DNA of 64,000 bases, taken from NCBI RefSeq assembly GCF_002878395.1, contig NC_061122.1, positions 78,846,577-78,910,576 on the forward strand. Direction: 5' to 3'. Shown piece after piece: positions 11,738 to 23,479 of this stretch (its first letter is position 1; each line of letters opens with the position of its first letter). The notes below the pieces were generated by a model. The model made no database searches. It saw only the letters and a list, made by a program, of their open reading frames with translations, and was not told where the DNA came from. The DNA is from Capsicum annuum (taxonomy: Eukaryota > Streptophyta > Magnoliopsida > Solanales > Solanaceae). The position numbers and the translations under genes were made by a program.

Positions 11738-12477
11738 TGATACCAATAAACCCAAGGAACACACAAAAATGACACAAAATAGTCCACAAAACAAGATGAA
11801 CTTGAGGAACAAATGAAACCTAGTCTCATTTTCAACAATAACCCAATAATATGACATTATATGTTGTAAACAACACCTATTTTAGCAAGCCAACAAACTA
11901 ACCAGATTTAAGAAGATATGAGCAACAATAAGATGAAAAACAACAACAAGATACCCCACATGGATTTCACTAGAATAAGAAAAAACAAGATTACAAGAAT
12001 GTAAAGATAACTAGTGAGACATACACTATAATAAGACTCAAGAACCCAAAGATGTATCAAATATAAGGAACCCTAAGACTTAAAATAAAAACACCACATT
12101 TCTACAAAGATACAAGAGGGAATCCACCACTCAAGCACCAATGTTTCCAAGCAAAATGCAAACACAAGTGAATCTACACTTGCGAATGCCCTAGTTACGA
12201 TTTGGTTTCTCTCTTAAGAGAAGTGTTCTTTCAATATCATTAGACAAATAATGGAATAAAACCCCACAATTTTATATTTATAGTACACTACAAAAAATTA
12301 TAAAAAGACCAAAAGACCTTTGAATGAAAAGGCTTTAAAATAGCGCCCATGGAGTGTGCTTTAGGGGTGGCCTTGGTATGAACCAAGGCCCTTCTTCACA
12401 CTTCAAATTTCACACTCCATCAATTATATTAAACATACTCACATTCATCCATGTTCATGATTGTGACCATATTAACA
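11738..12477 (-). mobile_element. LTR (740 bp), minus orientation
   Basis: On the minus strand it begins TGTTAATATGG after a purine tract and ends TTATTGGTATCA before a primer-binding site. A TATA-like CTATAAATATAAAA lies inside. It has an LTR's two borders but serves two internal regions: the gag element to its left and the 12478-14428 region to its right. Its sequence does not align with the LTRs at 31823-33110, although the adjacent internal end does. Confidence 0.65.
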
Positions 12478-12595
12478 CCCTTGACCCTCTTTGAAGATAA
12501 TTACAACCCAATTGGCAGCTTTTGATATCACTACCTATCTAAAGATTCAAAGGTAATTTGGATTGTTTCATCCACTCCTTCTTGAAGAAGATTCA
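12478..12595 (-). repeat. Polypurine tract and 3' internal end, shared with 32408-32545
   Basis: On the minus strand CAATCCAAATTACCT leads to CAATTGGGT, ATTATCTTC, then the purine-rich AAAGAGGGTCAAGGG and the LTR. The same order occurs at 32408-32532 (CAATCCAAATTGCCT to GAGGGGGGTCAAG) and at 33111-33228. This marks members of one family group whose LTRs have diverged. Confidence 0.65.
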
Positions 12596-12959
12596 TTCTT
12601 TAATCTACAACCTTATAGCATAAGAGAAAATGACACAACCAATACATCCTTAAACCACGAGGGTTAGCAAAAGAGTTAATTTAAATATCTATGCCAAGGA
12701 GGTACACATTGACATATATCTAAGTACCAAAATAGTGAATTAAGGGCATAAAACCCCACAAATTGAGAACTACTTTTTCACTCAAGATATTTAGAAAATA
12801 GGGAAGGTTAAAGGAACCATTTTAATCAATTAAACACTAATGAAGGCTTACATGGGTTCCTTATCTCAACAAGCACACAACCCCTTTAATACTCTCATAT
12901 TTGTTGGTGTTCCTTTCCTTACACCACTTTGGTCCCTTAAGTAAATTAAAAATCTATAA

Positions 12960-14005
12960 AAAAGACTCTTCATCATAGGGATGAGTACCAACAACCTCAA
13001 CCATATTTTTCTTGTCACCCTTACCTAGCACCAATTGGTGTGAGTAAGAACCTCTATATTCCAAATAGTCACCTAGTTAAAATAGGTAGCGTGGCTAAAG
13101 ACATAGGTTTAGGCAACATTTTTTTCCTCTAAGAGTACCATCAATACAAGGAGTTATACCCTCTACACTAGCATAAACATCATCAAAAGAAAATAGAGGG
13201 TAAAGAAAGACGTCTCGCAAATTGATTTCATCTAAGGTGTTCTTAGGAAAATTCTTACTTTGGTTCCCAAGATTATTATAGAGGGTATTCTCCAGAATTG
13301 GAACACTCAAAGATAAAAGAGTAATTGGGACACAACGACCACCTTTTAATCCTTCATATTTAGTACTCTCATCTTCCAATAAGATATTTCCATCCTTAAG
13401 AGAAATATTATCACACCATAGTGGGTCATTCCAATTTGATTGGCCAATATTTTCAGCATTATCACTCACTTGAGGTTTATTAACCACATCACAAACATCC
13501 TCAAGTAGTTAACTAGGTTCACACACAAGTTGGTTTACATAATTTCCATAAGACAATGTACTATCATTCAACAAAATGGCTGTAACACTAGGTGGACACA
13601 AATTGATCTTACAAGAATAGTCAATTCGACCATCATTAGCGTTAAATAATGTATCCACATTCTCAATTTTTACATTATTATCATGAAAAAAAGAAGCATT
13701 ATGGCCATATAAAGATAAACTATCACTCACAATAAGTTGTCTACTATCCTCACAATGATCTTTAACATTTACTAAAGTATAAGAGTTAGATTGGTTATGT
13801 TGAAGCTTGTTTGGATGTTTGTTTGAGTTAAACATCCCTCTTCTTATGTCTCCCAAATGATTACTTATTGATACCAATCGACTTCGCATTTCATTTATAT
13901 CTTATTTCACACTCATTATTGCCTCCATTAAAGCTTCCATGTTTATCTCTCCCATAGCACTTTGACTATTATCTCACGATGTCATTGTAACTAATATAAG
14001 AAATA
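12960..14005 (-). pseudogene. Unidentified reading frame of a minus-strand LTR element, broken by stops
   Basis: Reading leftwards from an ATG near 13985 (MTS, stop, then SAMGEINMEALMEAIMS), one frame continues for about 1 kb with only a few stops. The pieces are 13889-13509 (126 codons), then after one TAG 13487-13095 (130 codons), then past two more stops to LEYRGSYSHQLVLGKGD and KKNMVEVVGTHPYDEESF near 12960. Such length with so few stops in AT-rich DNA indicates a former gene. I see no zinc knuckle, protease, RT or integrase motif and cannot name the family. It lies between an LTR leader (14006-14428, continued at 31069-31822) and a polypurine tract plus LTR, so it was probably carried by a retrotransposon. 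The conserved-looking stretch CLNLCL*PRYLF has two cysteines. Confidence 0.55.
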
Positions 14006-14428
14006 ATAAACAAGAACAAAAACAACAAACAAGTTAAGGTTAAGAAATCAATTCTCACAAGTTCTCAAAGTTCACACCTTTGTATTGTCTCTCAATTGGC
14101 ATCACAAGCATTGATAGATCATTTATGCTCTAATGAGAATTCTTGGTGCCAATTGTGACCTGCGGTTGAAATGGATTTTTGTTTGAAAAACTCAAATAAA
14201 AAAATTTCCTACGGACTTGAATCAAGAACTAACAACAACTAAAAAAGAGAAGAACTTGGAAAGAAATTAAACGATGAAAGAAATTAGACTCAAGAACTAA
14301 TTAACCAACTTGGTAGATGAATTTCTAGTTGTTGAGTAGCTTAAGAATCAAAGAAGAAATTCAAGAATCAAGGAATAAAAATAATGAAACAAACCCGAGC
14401 AAAAGGATTAATTGAAGAGTTGAATTGT
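14006..14428 (-). other. Leader of the minus-strand element, left of the E2 insertion
   Basis: T-rich on the minus strand, without coding signal. It is interrupted at 14428/31069 by E2, and the other half of the leader is 31069-31822. The last five bases, ATTGT, are the left flank of E2. Confidence 0.5.
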
Positions 14429-16445
14429 TGTAATAACGCAGGTTTTGGACTCTAAAAATTTCTTAAAATTTTCCCTCACTACCCAGGTAATGACTCAGGT
14501 GATGAGTTGTACCCACTCGTCATAAGTCGTAGGGCCTCTTTTCGTAGTCCAGCCTGTAAGGGTGTCCAGATATTCTGTGATCGCAATGACATATCCCTTA
14601 TAAGTCGTAAAGTAGGACTCAAGATCAAACCAGTGTGAAGGCCTAGGTTCTGCTCAAGCTATGAGTCTAGGGGTATGACTCATAACTAGTCACTATGATC
14701 GTTACCTGACCCGTATTGACTTGGCGCTCTATTTCCTACCCATTTTTATTAAGGGTAATGGTATTTTATTTCAATCCCATTACTTTTCATGACTTAAAAT
14801 ACCTTAAGGGTCCCTATTTTCATCAGTTAACATAACATAAACATTACTTCTCTTCTCTAAATCCTCAATCAAGAATAAGTTAGAGTTTTTAAGGATTAAG
14901 CACCCAGGGCTCAAATGTGGTTTCTTCTCTAAATTCTTGGTAATTTTAGGCATGTATCTCTTATATAACTTGGTTTTTCATAAAGGCATATGTTTAATCA
15001 TTGTTTATTTGATTTTAAATTTTGGGTTTGGAATGATGGGTTGAGGGTATTGAATAGTTGTTACTTGGTTAGTTATCTCATGGTTTTAGAATTATTATTT
15101 ATGCTTTAACTTGAAAGTTTTGAACTAATTGGATACATGGGAATGGTGGATGGTATGGGGGTCATTGCATTCCTCCAAAAATTATGGTTTTTAGTTGGAA
15201 TTGGTATTAATCTCAACTCACTTGCATAGTTGGTTTTGGAATATGGATTGTTACATGGTTTTGCTTATTTTTCTAAACTATTGCATTGCATTAATGGATA
15301 AATAGATAAAAATGATTTTGGAAGTCCTTAGTAGCCATGGTTTGGTTTTAAATGGTTTTGAAAGGCCTTGGTGGCCACAAATTGGTTTCTAAATTTATAC
15401 TTTTGAGTTTATTTGACGAATTAGTTTGGAGTAACATAATGGAATTTACATGCTAGTTCAATTGGTATAATGATTCCATTCATTAAATGCCTTAATGGAT
15501 GACTCTTCGATTTAATAGATGGGTTATGTGCAAATATTTTAATTTGGGCTTAAAGAGGGTTGTGTATCTCACCGTGGAATGTAGAGGTCCCGAGAGGACC
15601 AATATTGGAAACCAAATTTGCCGATGTAGGGTCTTGGTGACCATGTGCATAGTTCACACACTATACATATATATTTATTTTAGAATAGCTGGGGTCCTAG
15701 AATCCCCTGGCCCTTTCTCAGATTTTCTTAGTTTATATGGCTAACACATGTTGGGACCTTTTCAACAGGGGAAGATGGACCCATTTAACTTGTGGGTGCC
15801 CTTAGGACGATTAGAGCTACACATTCTAGGTTAATAATTTTAAATTTCATGATAAACCTTGTTTTCCCTCTCGGTAACTTATATATATGTATATGAATAT
15901 GTGCATATGATTTTGGAGTGATTGGTACTTGGCATTATTTTATCCCTTCCCTGAGTTATGTGCTAGCACTCACCGCACTAACCATCCTAGGATGGTACAT
16001 TATTTTATAATATACGGTTTGAAGATAACTCTTTTTACCCCTGTGCGGCCTTAGGTGGATTAACACTCCTATCGAGTTGCGATAAAGTAGTAAGCCTTCA
16101 TCTTCCAAAAGGCCAAATATTTCATTGCTTTTCTTATGAATATCGAGATCCCATTGGTTTATTTTTATATTCTAGATTTCCATTTTGTCCATAATCGGGG
16201 ATATGTACTAACCTAACTTAGTATTTGGTTTAGAGGCTTTTGTGGACAAAGTATGGGAATAGTTATTATTTTGGACTCCTAGTGTCCTTTTTGGTTATCT
16301 TATGTATTTTGCTTATACGTTTTATGATCTTATGCTATTATTTATATTATTTTTTGGTCATCCTAGCTAAGGGGGTGGTCTCTGATCCATGGTGGACGTG
16401 AGATACCCATCACGACTAGGCCTGGGGTTGGGTCGAGTCGTGACA
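14429..16445 (+). mobile_element. 5' LTR of E2 (about 2.0 kb)
   Basis: Bounded by TGTAATAACG and TCGTGACA, and followed 3 nt later by a primer-binding site. It aligns with 19824-21244 plus 30596-31068: shared landmarks include CATCAGTTAACATAACATAA, GCCTTGGTGGCCA and AGGTGGATTA. An LTR-length stretch without coding signal. Confidence 0.85.
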
Positions 16446-16448
16446 AGC

Positions 16449-16461
16449 TTGGTATTAGAGC
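16449..16461 (+). other. Primer-binding site of E2
   Basis: TTGGTATTAGAGC differs by one base (C to T) from the standard initiator-methionine-tRNA site, and sits 3 nt after the LTR. Confidence 0.85.
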
Positions 16462-16640
16462 ATAGGTTCAGGGTCTTTAGGTGTCCATAAATCCATGTCG
16501 AGTAGAGTCCTTTTTATGTATGTGTAGACACCACACTTATAAGAGGGAGGGTACAATATATTTAGGAATGTTTCCCTTTGAGATATAGAGTCTAGGGTTA
16601 TGGTATTTCTTTAACTCCTGGTTTGCTCATGTTCTAGATT

Positions 16641-17880
16641 ATGCCTCCCCGATGATCTGATGCTCGTAGACATTCTTCTAGAACCTCCGCCCACTTAAAG
16701 GGAATGTGGAGGAGACTTGTCCTATTTATGGAGTGTAGACCCGATCTAGGGTCCCTGCTCCTGATTCTACTGCTCCACCTGGGGTTCCATCGGTCCCCAC
16801 TAGTCCATCCCCAACTAGTGACACTCATTCTCAATCACTTCAGGGGGATATTTCTAATGTGGAGTTTTGTCAGTCTATTTATCTACTTACATAATTAGTG
16901 GCATCTTAGTCTCGTTATTCCGATCTTGTTAGTTCTGCTATGGTTTCATCTGAGGATATTCGGGTTGGTCAGTTTATGAGATTGAATACCCTAACCTTTA
17001 TAGGCTCTAAGGTTGATGAGGATCTTTAAGGATTCATTAATGAGATAGAGAAGATTTTTTGAGTTATGCATGCTACTGATATAGTGGGTGTGGATTTTGC
17101 TGCTTATCATTTGAAGAATGGTACTTATTAGTGGTATGAGGAGTGAGATAAATTAAGGGGTGATAATGCTAAGCGGGAAATGTAGGAAGAGTTTTCTGGT
17201 TCCTTTCTTAATTATTTTCTTTCCTCAAGAGTTGAGGGAGACCAAGGCAGAAGAGTTTATTAACTTGAGGCAAGGTTGGATGAGTGTGAAGGAACATACC
17301 CTGAATTTCCATAAGTTGTCTTATTTTGCTTTAGAGTTAATATCTAGCATGAGGGCTAGGATGAGGAAATTCTTTTTTAGTTTGTCTTATGACTTGGTAT
17401 TGGAGTGTAAGGCTACTATGTTAATAGTGATATGGATATCTGCAGACTTGTGGTGTATATAAAGCAAGTAGAAGACAAAAATAAAGTAGATAAAAATAGG
17501 GGAAAGGCAGAACAAAAGGTTTAGGTATTTAGAGTAGGGTGGAATGAGAGAGATGGTAGATGGTGGAGCAAAAAGAAGAATTATGGGAATTTTGGTTCTT
17601 ATTTGACAACTAGTGCTCCATACCCTATGTCATCTGGTGATCATCTATTTTAAGCTAGTAGTGGTTCGAAGGCACAGATTGCCCAGTCTTAGGCTAGTGG
17701 AGCTCAGTCAGCCCCACCATGTCATTCTTGTAGATTTTGCAGTCAGCTTCACTAGGGTTATTGTGATGAGGAAAGAAATTAGTAGTGCTTTAATTGTGGT
17801 TATCTTGGTCACATACAATGAGACTGTCCTGCAACTAAGATAGCCACTGGGCTAATAAAGTTTAAGTTGCCATATCTTCG
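16641..17880 (+). pseudogene. gag: gag of E2, broken
   Basis: ATG at 16641 follows GTTCTAG|ATT, another acceptor-like AG three bases upstream. The fifth codon is already a stop (TGA, probably from CGA). Gag is recognisable across frames: a proline/serine-rich N-terminus, then DISNVEFCQSIYLLT near 16860, GQFMRLNTLTF near 16975, and FINLRQGWMSVKEH (17258-17300) after a frame change near 17200. An RNA-binding zinc knuckle CFNCGYLGHIQ*DC sits at 17786-17827, keeping all C-x2-C-x4-H-x4-C positions but with one stop inside. Many stops are TAG or TGA. It matches the E6 gag better than the E1/E3 gag. Confidence 0.88.
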
Positions 17881-19823
17881 GCACCTGCGCTAAAGAGTGC
17901 AACTTTTGGTACCAGTACTAGCCAAAATCATCTTTGCGATCCTACTACTCTTTAGGAATTTGAGGCATCTCCTGATGTTGTTATTGGTATGTTACAACTC
18001 TTTTCTCATTATATGTATAGTTTACTTGATATAGGGGGTCTACCCTCTCTTTGTGAACCCTTATGTGAATCTGCACTTTGGTTTTAGCCTTGAAAATATT
18101 TCCAATCCCTTTTTTGTGTATACTCTGATGAGTGATTCTATAGTTTCTAGAAGGATCTATAGGGGATTCGTGGTGTCTATATTCTATAGAGAGACATTGA
18201 TCGATTTGGTAGATCTTGATATGGTAGATTTCAATATAATCCTGGGATGGATTGGCTTCATTCATGCTATGCATCTTTGGATTGTAGGACCCGGAGGGCT
18301 AGTTTTTGATTTCCTAACGAACCAATAATTGAATGAGAGGGAAGTTCCTTAGTTCCTAAAGAAAGGTTTATCTCTTATCTTAGAGCCTAAAAGTTGATCT
18401 CTAAGTTATGTCTATATCATCTGGTTCTGATTAAAGATTCTAGTTCTGAGGTTCCCTCTTTGCTATCTATCCCTATGTTTAATGAATTTCCCGAGGCTTT
18501 TTCCAATGATCTTTATGGAATTCCTCTCTATAGGGAAATATATTTTAGGATTGATCTTCTACCAAATACTGATCCTATTTCTATTGTTCCTTATAGAATG
18601 ACTCCGGTTAAATTAAAAGAGATAAAAAAATAGTTAAAGGATCTTCTTGATAAAGGCTTCATTCTTCGTAATGTTTTTTTATGGGATTCTCCCTTGCTTT
18701 TCGTATGTAAGAAATATGGGTCTGTTTAGATTTGTATGGACTATTGTCAGTTGAATAAGGTGACGGTAAAGAATAAGTACCCTTTTTCTAGGATTAATGA
18801 ACTTTTTGACCAGCTTCAGGATGCTAGATGCTTCTCTAAGATTGATCTCCATTCGAACTATCATCAATTGAAAATTAGGGAGGATAATATTCTCAAGACT
18901 ACTTTCCATACCTGATATGGTCACTATGAGTTCTTTGTCAAGTTATTTGGATTGAATAATGCCCCGACTGCTTTTTATGGATCTTATGAATCGGGTTTCA
19001 AATAGTTTTTGGACTTGTTTATTATTGTCTTTATTGATGATATTTTGGTGTATTCTAAGAGTGAGGAGGATTATGGCAATCACCTCTGAATTATGTTGCA
19101 AAATCTTAAGGATCTAAAGTTGTATGCTAAATTTTCTAAGTGTGAGTTTTGGTTGAATGCTATGACTTTCCTTGGGGATGTTGTTCCTAGTGAGGGGATC
19201 ATGGTAGATCCACAAAAAGTTAAGGCAGTTAAGAAGTGGCCTATACCCATGGCTCTAACCAACAATCGAAGTTTTTTGGGCTTGGCTGGGTATTGTAGGA
19301 GTTTTATGGAGAGCTACTATCCTATTTTTGCTCCAAGATAAGATTGACTCAGAAAAAGGTAAAGTTCTTGTGGTCTAATACTTGTGAGGGTAGTTTTGGT
19401 AAGTTGAAGGATAAATTGACTTCTATACCAGTGTTGATCCAGCCCGAGGGTACTGAGGGTTTCATTATGTATTATTAACCCTTCCTAAAGGTATAAATGG
19501 TTTAATTGTATATTATAATGCATCTCGTGTAGGATTGGGTTATGTGCTGATGCAGCATGGTAAGGTTGTGGCCTATGCTTCTTGACAACTTAAGGTTTAT
19601 GAAAGAAATTATCTGACTCATGATCTAGAGTTGGCAGTGGTGGTTTTTGCATTGATGATCTGGCATCAGTATTTGTATGAGGTGCATGTGGACATCTATT
19701 CAGACCATAAGAGCTTACAATATGTATTCGCTAAGAAGTAGTTAAATAGGTAGAGTGGTGGCTTGAATTACTTAAGTATTATGATATGAGTCTTCACTAC
19801 CATCCAGTTAAAGCTAATATTGG
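17881..19823 (+). pseudogene. pol: pol of E2: protease, RT, RNase H; 3' part deleted
   Basis: The protease region is present (MVDFNIILG near 18220, as in other copies) but its active site is unreadable (LLDIGGL near 18025). Reverse transcriptase follows: LLDKGF near 18645, [17 protein letters not shown] near 18735, [11 protein letters not shown] near 18840 and FIDDILVYSKSEED at 19030-19071, with the catalytic Asp pair intact. FLGLAGYCRSF near 19280 marks the RT connection. RNase H is seen as VVAYAS and SDHKSLQYV in broken frames. Sequence stops after YHPVKANI at ~19823 and goes straight into LTR sequence. The integrase, chromodomain and polypurine tract are absent. Confidence 0.9.
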
Positions 19824-20916
19824 TCACGACTTGTCCCCCACGAGTCATAGGGTGAGGTCACAAGTTGTAGGGTGGTATCGTGATCAAACTAGTATGAAGG
19901 CCTAGGGTTTTTCTTAGGCTATGAGTCTAGAGGGATGATATGAAACCAGTTATTACAAGTCGTTACCTGACCCATAGCGACTGGCCGCTATATTCCATAC
20001 TCATTTTCATTAAAGGCATATGGTCTTTTCTTTCCATTTCATTACTTTCCATGACTTAAAAAACCCTAAGGGTCCATATTTCCATCAGTTAACATAACAT
20101 AACATTTCTTTTTCCTCTCTAAATCCCAAATCAAGAATAAGCTAGGGTTTCTAAGGATTAAGCAGCTAGGGTTCAAATTATGCTTTCTTCTCCAAATTCT
20201 TGGTATTTTAGGTAGGTATCTCTTCCCTTACTCGTTTTTTCATAAAGGCACTTATTTAATCATTGTTTTTTATGATTTTAAATTGTGAGTTTGGAATGAT
20301 GGGTTGAGGGTTTTGAATGGTTGTTACTTGGTTGGTTTTCCTATGGTTTTAGAATTGTTATTCTTTCTTTAACTGACTTTTTTGAACTAATCAGATTCAT
20401 GGGCATGGTGGATAGTATGGGGGTCGTGAAATTCCCCAAAAAATTATGGTTTTTGGTTTGGAATTTGTATTAACCTCAATTCACTTGCATAATTGGTTTT
20501 GGAATATGGATAATTACATAGTTTTGCTCACTTTTCTAATCTATTTCATTGAATTAATGGCTACATGAATAAAAATGGTTTTCAAAGGCCTTGGTGGCCA
20601 TAGTTTGGTTTAAATGGCTTTGAAAAGCCTTGGAGACCATGTATTGATTTCTAAATTGGAAATTTTGAGTCTATTTGCCTAATAACTTTGGAATAGCATA
20701 ATGGAATTGACTTGCAAGTTCAATTGGTATGATGATACCACTCGGCAAAAGCCTTAATGGATGAATCCTTAGTTTAATGGATGGATTATGTGCAAATATT
20801 TTAATTTAGGCTTAAAAAGTGTTGTGTAGCTCGCCGTTAAAGGTGGAGGTCTCAGAAGGACCGATATTGAAAATCATGTTTGCCTGTATGGGGGTCTTGG
20901 TGATAGTGTGCATAGT

Positions 20917-20989
<73 letters not shown>

Positions 20990-21244
20990 GATTTTCCTAG
21001 TTTGTGTGGCTAACACACGCTGAGACCCTTTCAGTAGGGGAAGATGAACCCACATAGCCCGTAGATGCCCTTAGGATGGTTAGATCTACACAATCCAGGT
21101 TAATGGTTTTAAAATCTCATGCCAACCCTTTTTTCTATCACGACATCTTATATATGTATATGATTGTGTGTACATAGTTTTGGACTGATTGGTACTTGGC
21201 ATTATTTTATCCCTTCCCCGAGTGACATGCTAGCGCTCATACCG
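19824..21244 (+). mobile_element. 3' LTR of E2, left part (truncated at its start)
   Basis: Aligns with 5' LTR positions from about 14600 onwards, but the first ~100-150 bp of the LTR were lost in the same deletion that removed the end of pol. It contains a large TA microsatellite and is cut at 21244 by E3, resuming at 30596. Confidence 0.85.
20921..20987. repeat. (TA)n microsatellite, about 33 units
   Basis: An uninterrupted TA run of 67 bases. At the matching place in the 5' LTR (15660-15675) there is only a short ACTATACATATATATTT, so the array grew after the two LTR copies separated. Confidence 0.97.
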
Positions 21245-23479
21245 TGTAATACCCCATATTCTTCCTAGTCCAGTTCAGCTCATAGTGCATGCATAAAAGG
21301 CTTAGAACCTAAAAATTTAGCCAAGTGTTGGGGACTTAGCCTTATTTTTGGCCTCTAAACATGGATGATTCTACTTTTGACCTTCCCCGCCTCAGAATAT
21401 TAATTTCTAAGTTGATTTATCTGGGTTGTCGATCGTACATCTCGGGTGGGTTTCATATTTTTTGGGCAAGGTTTGAGACCTATTTCGATGTTCAAAATAG
21501 TGAGGCTCCGCTATAGGGCCGCTGTGCATTGCATTTTGCATTGGTGGAGAGAAACGTGGCGTGTCGCATATCATATTTATAGAGTAGCACAACATGTTGC
21601 ATTTTACGTCGGTTGGTACTGTGCAGTTTAATGAGTTTTGGGTCCATGGGGGTAATTGACTCATTTCCCTCACCCTAACTCATCCATAACTTAAGATTTA
21701 CGTCCGTAAAGAGCATTATTTGCCCCTTTATTTGCAATCCCTCTCAAAGAAAGCTCCCTCTCTCTCAAGAAAAGACCCTAACTCATTCAAGAGAATCAAA
21801 GAATTCATGCTTAAATCCAAAGAAAACCATCAAAAATCTTTACAAATTCTTCAATTAAGGTATGTGTGATGTTCATCCATTGGACCCTTTTACCCACGGA
21901 GTCCTTGAATCTATTTTATGCTTTGACATCATGAATTTACATGTTTATAATGAAAGATCTCCATAAATTTTTGTTAAATTAGATTATATATCATGTCTAC
22001 CATGTATTTTTGTTGGAATTAGCCCTTGACCCATTTGAATGGTGATTATTCGCATGTTAAACATTAACCCATGGTCTTTTTGTATTGCAATTATGCTAGT
22101 ATTACATGTTTTGAACCATTCCTATGCTTAAGTCTACGAATTTCAAGTGTTTGATGAAATGCATAAATGATTGGGCTTTGAACCATGGCTACTTGTTATG
22201 TTTTTTGAAGCTTTAGTATGTTCCACTTGTTGTTATCGAGTCTTGGAGCGTTATGAACACCCGTTACTTAGCTGTTTATAGAATGACAGTAGTTCCATAA
22301 TAGTTTCACATAAACTATAAGCATCGTCATTCAGCTAGTTATCATGATCAGTGTTAGCTAAGTTAAATGTAGTTAGCCTAGAAATAAGTATCTTTAAGTT
22401 AGTAATAGGGTTTAGCACCAAGTGAACCCAGGGATGGGGGTTCACCTACCAGTAGAGGGTGTGATCTTTAGTAGCAATCCCTCCATTCTAGAAATACATA
22501 GCCAACGTAGGTTGAGATATCTACCTGCCAGTTGAGGGTTGACACGTAACTTATTAGAGCATCTTCCAGTTGATGGTGACTCGTCAGTCCTTTGGGACAT
22601 CGGTTTAGTGGATCCACACAGCCATTGTTAGAACCATGGAATAATACTGATACCCTTCTAACTGCTCACAAGTTGGACACCAATTAGCTTATATTGGGGC
22701 ATGTCGGTCAGATAATAGATCCCGCAATCTTAATCCAATCTTCATTATGGAATTTAGTTTCAGGTTTGTTTTCCTATAACATATAGTCATCAGTTATTTA
22801 GTTATCAGTATTTTGGTATTTTCATTACAGAATAATTTAGAATAAAGTTATATGCTTAGTCATGCATTCTCAGCATTTACAACTTCCATGCATCTAAACT
22901 CAGTTATCTTATGCTTTTCATTCAGTCATTATCTTATGCACATAAGTCTATGTATTTTAGCCTTACCTCATATTGCATACCAGTACATTTAAAGTACTGA
23001 TCACATACGTTTTCTTTGCTCTATGATATCTTAATCATTGGTTTGGATGCTTAGTTTCCTAACCGTGCTTAGATAGATCAGCCTATCTACAATAGTAGTC
23101 ATGGTGATTCCTCATCTATCAAGGACATGATTATTTATTTTAGTTATTTAGTAGTTAAGATTTTCATTTCAGTTAGACAGTTGGAGTTAGTTGGGGCCTA
23201 TACCATCAACTCTTCTCAGTCAGTTAGAGGCTTTCAGACAACAGACAGTTAGTCAGTTTATCAAGGTTTTATTTGACTTCCAGTATATCTTCAGACTCAT
23301 GATTCAGTAGTTATCTCAGTGTTTAAACCTTTGGCATTATTTCAGTTATTTCTTCACATATGTATTTTGTTACTATATTATTCAATGCTCACAGTAGGTA
23401 CCAGCGCAGGGGTTAGCTTGTGGTCCTTCGATATTATAAGCACCGTTGTCATGACTAGGGGTAGCCGTAGGTCATGAAA
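21245..23479 (+). mobile_element. 5' LTR of E3 (2.24 kb)
   Basis: Starts TGTAATACCCCATATTC and ends GTAGGTCATGAAA, where the 3' LTR has CAGGTCGTGACA. It retains ~65 bp near 21970-22040 that the 3' copy lacks. The TATA box is degraded here (CCATAACTTAAGAT) but intact in the 3' copy (CCTATAAAATGAG). Confidence 0.9.

Noticed and set aside
11463..11857. Three short ORFs on both strands
   Set aside because: T-rich leader and LTR sequence; no homology and no consistent frame.
20819..21055. Overlapping ORFs with an Ile-Tyr repeat
   Set aside because: They are translations of the TA microsatellite in an LTR.
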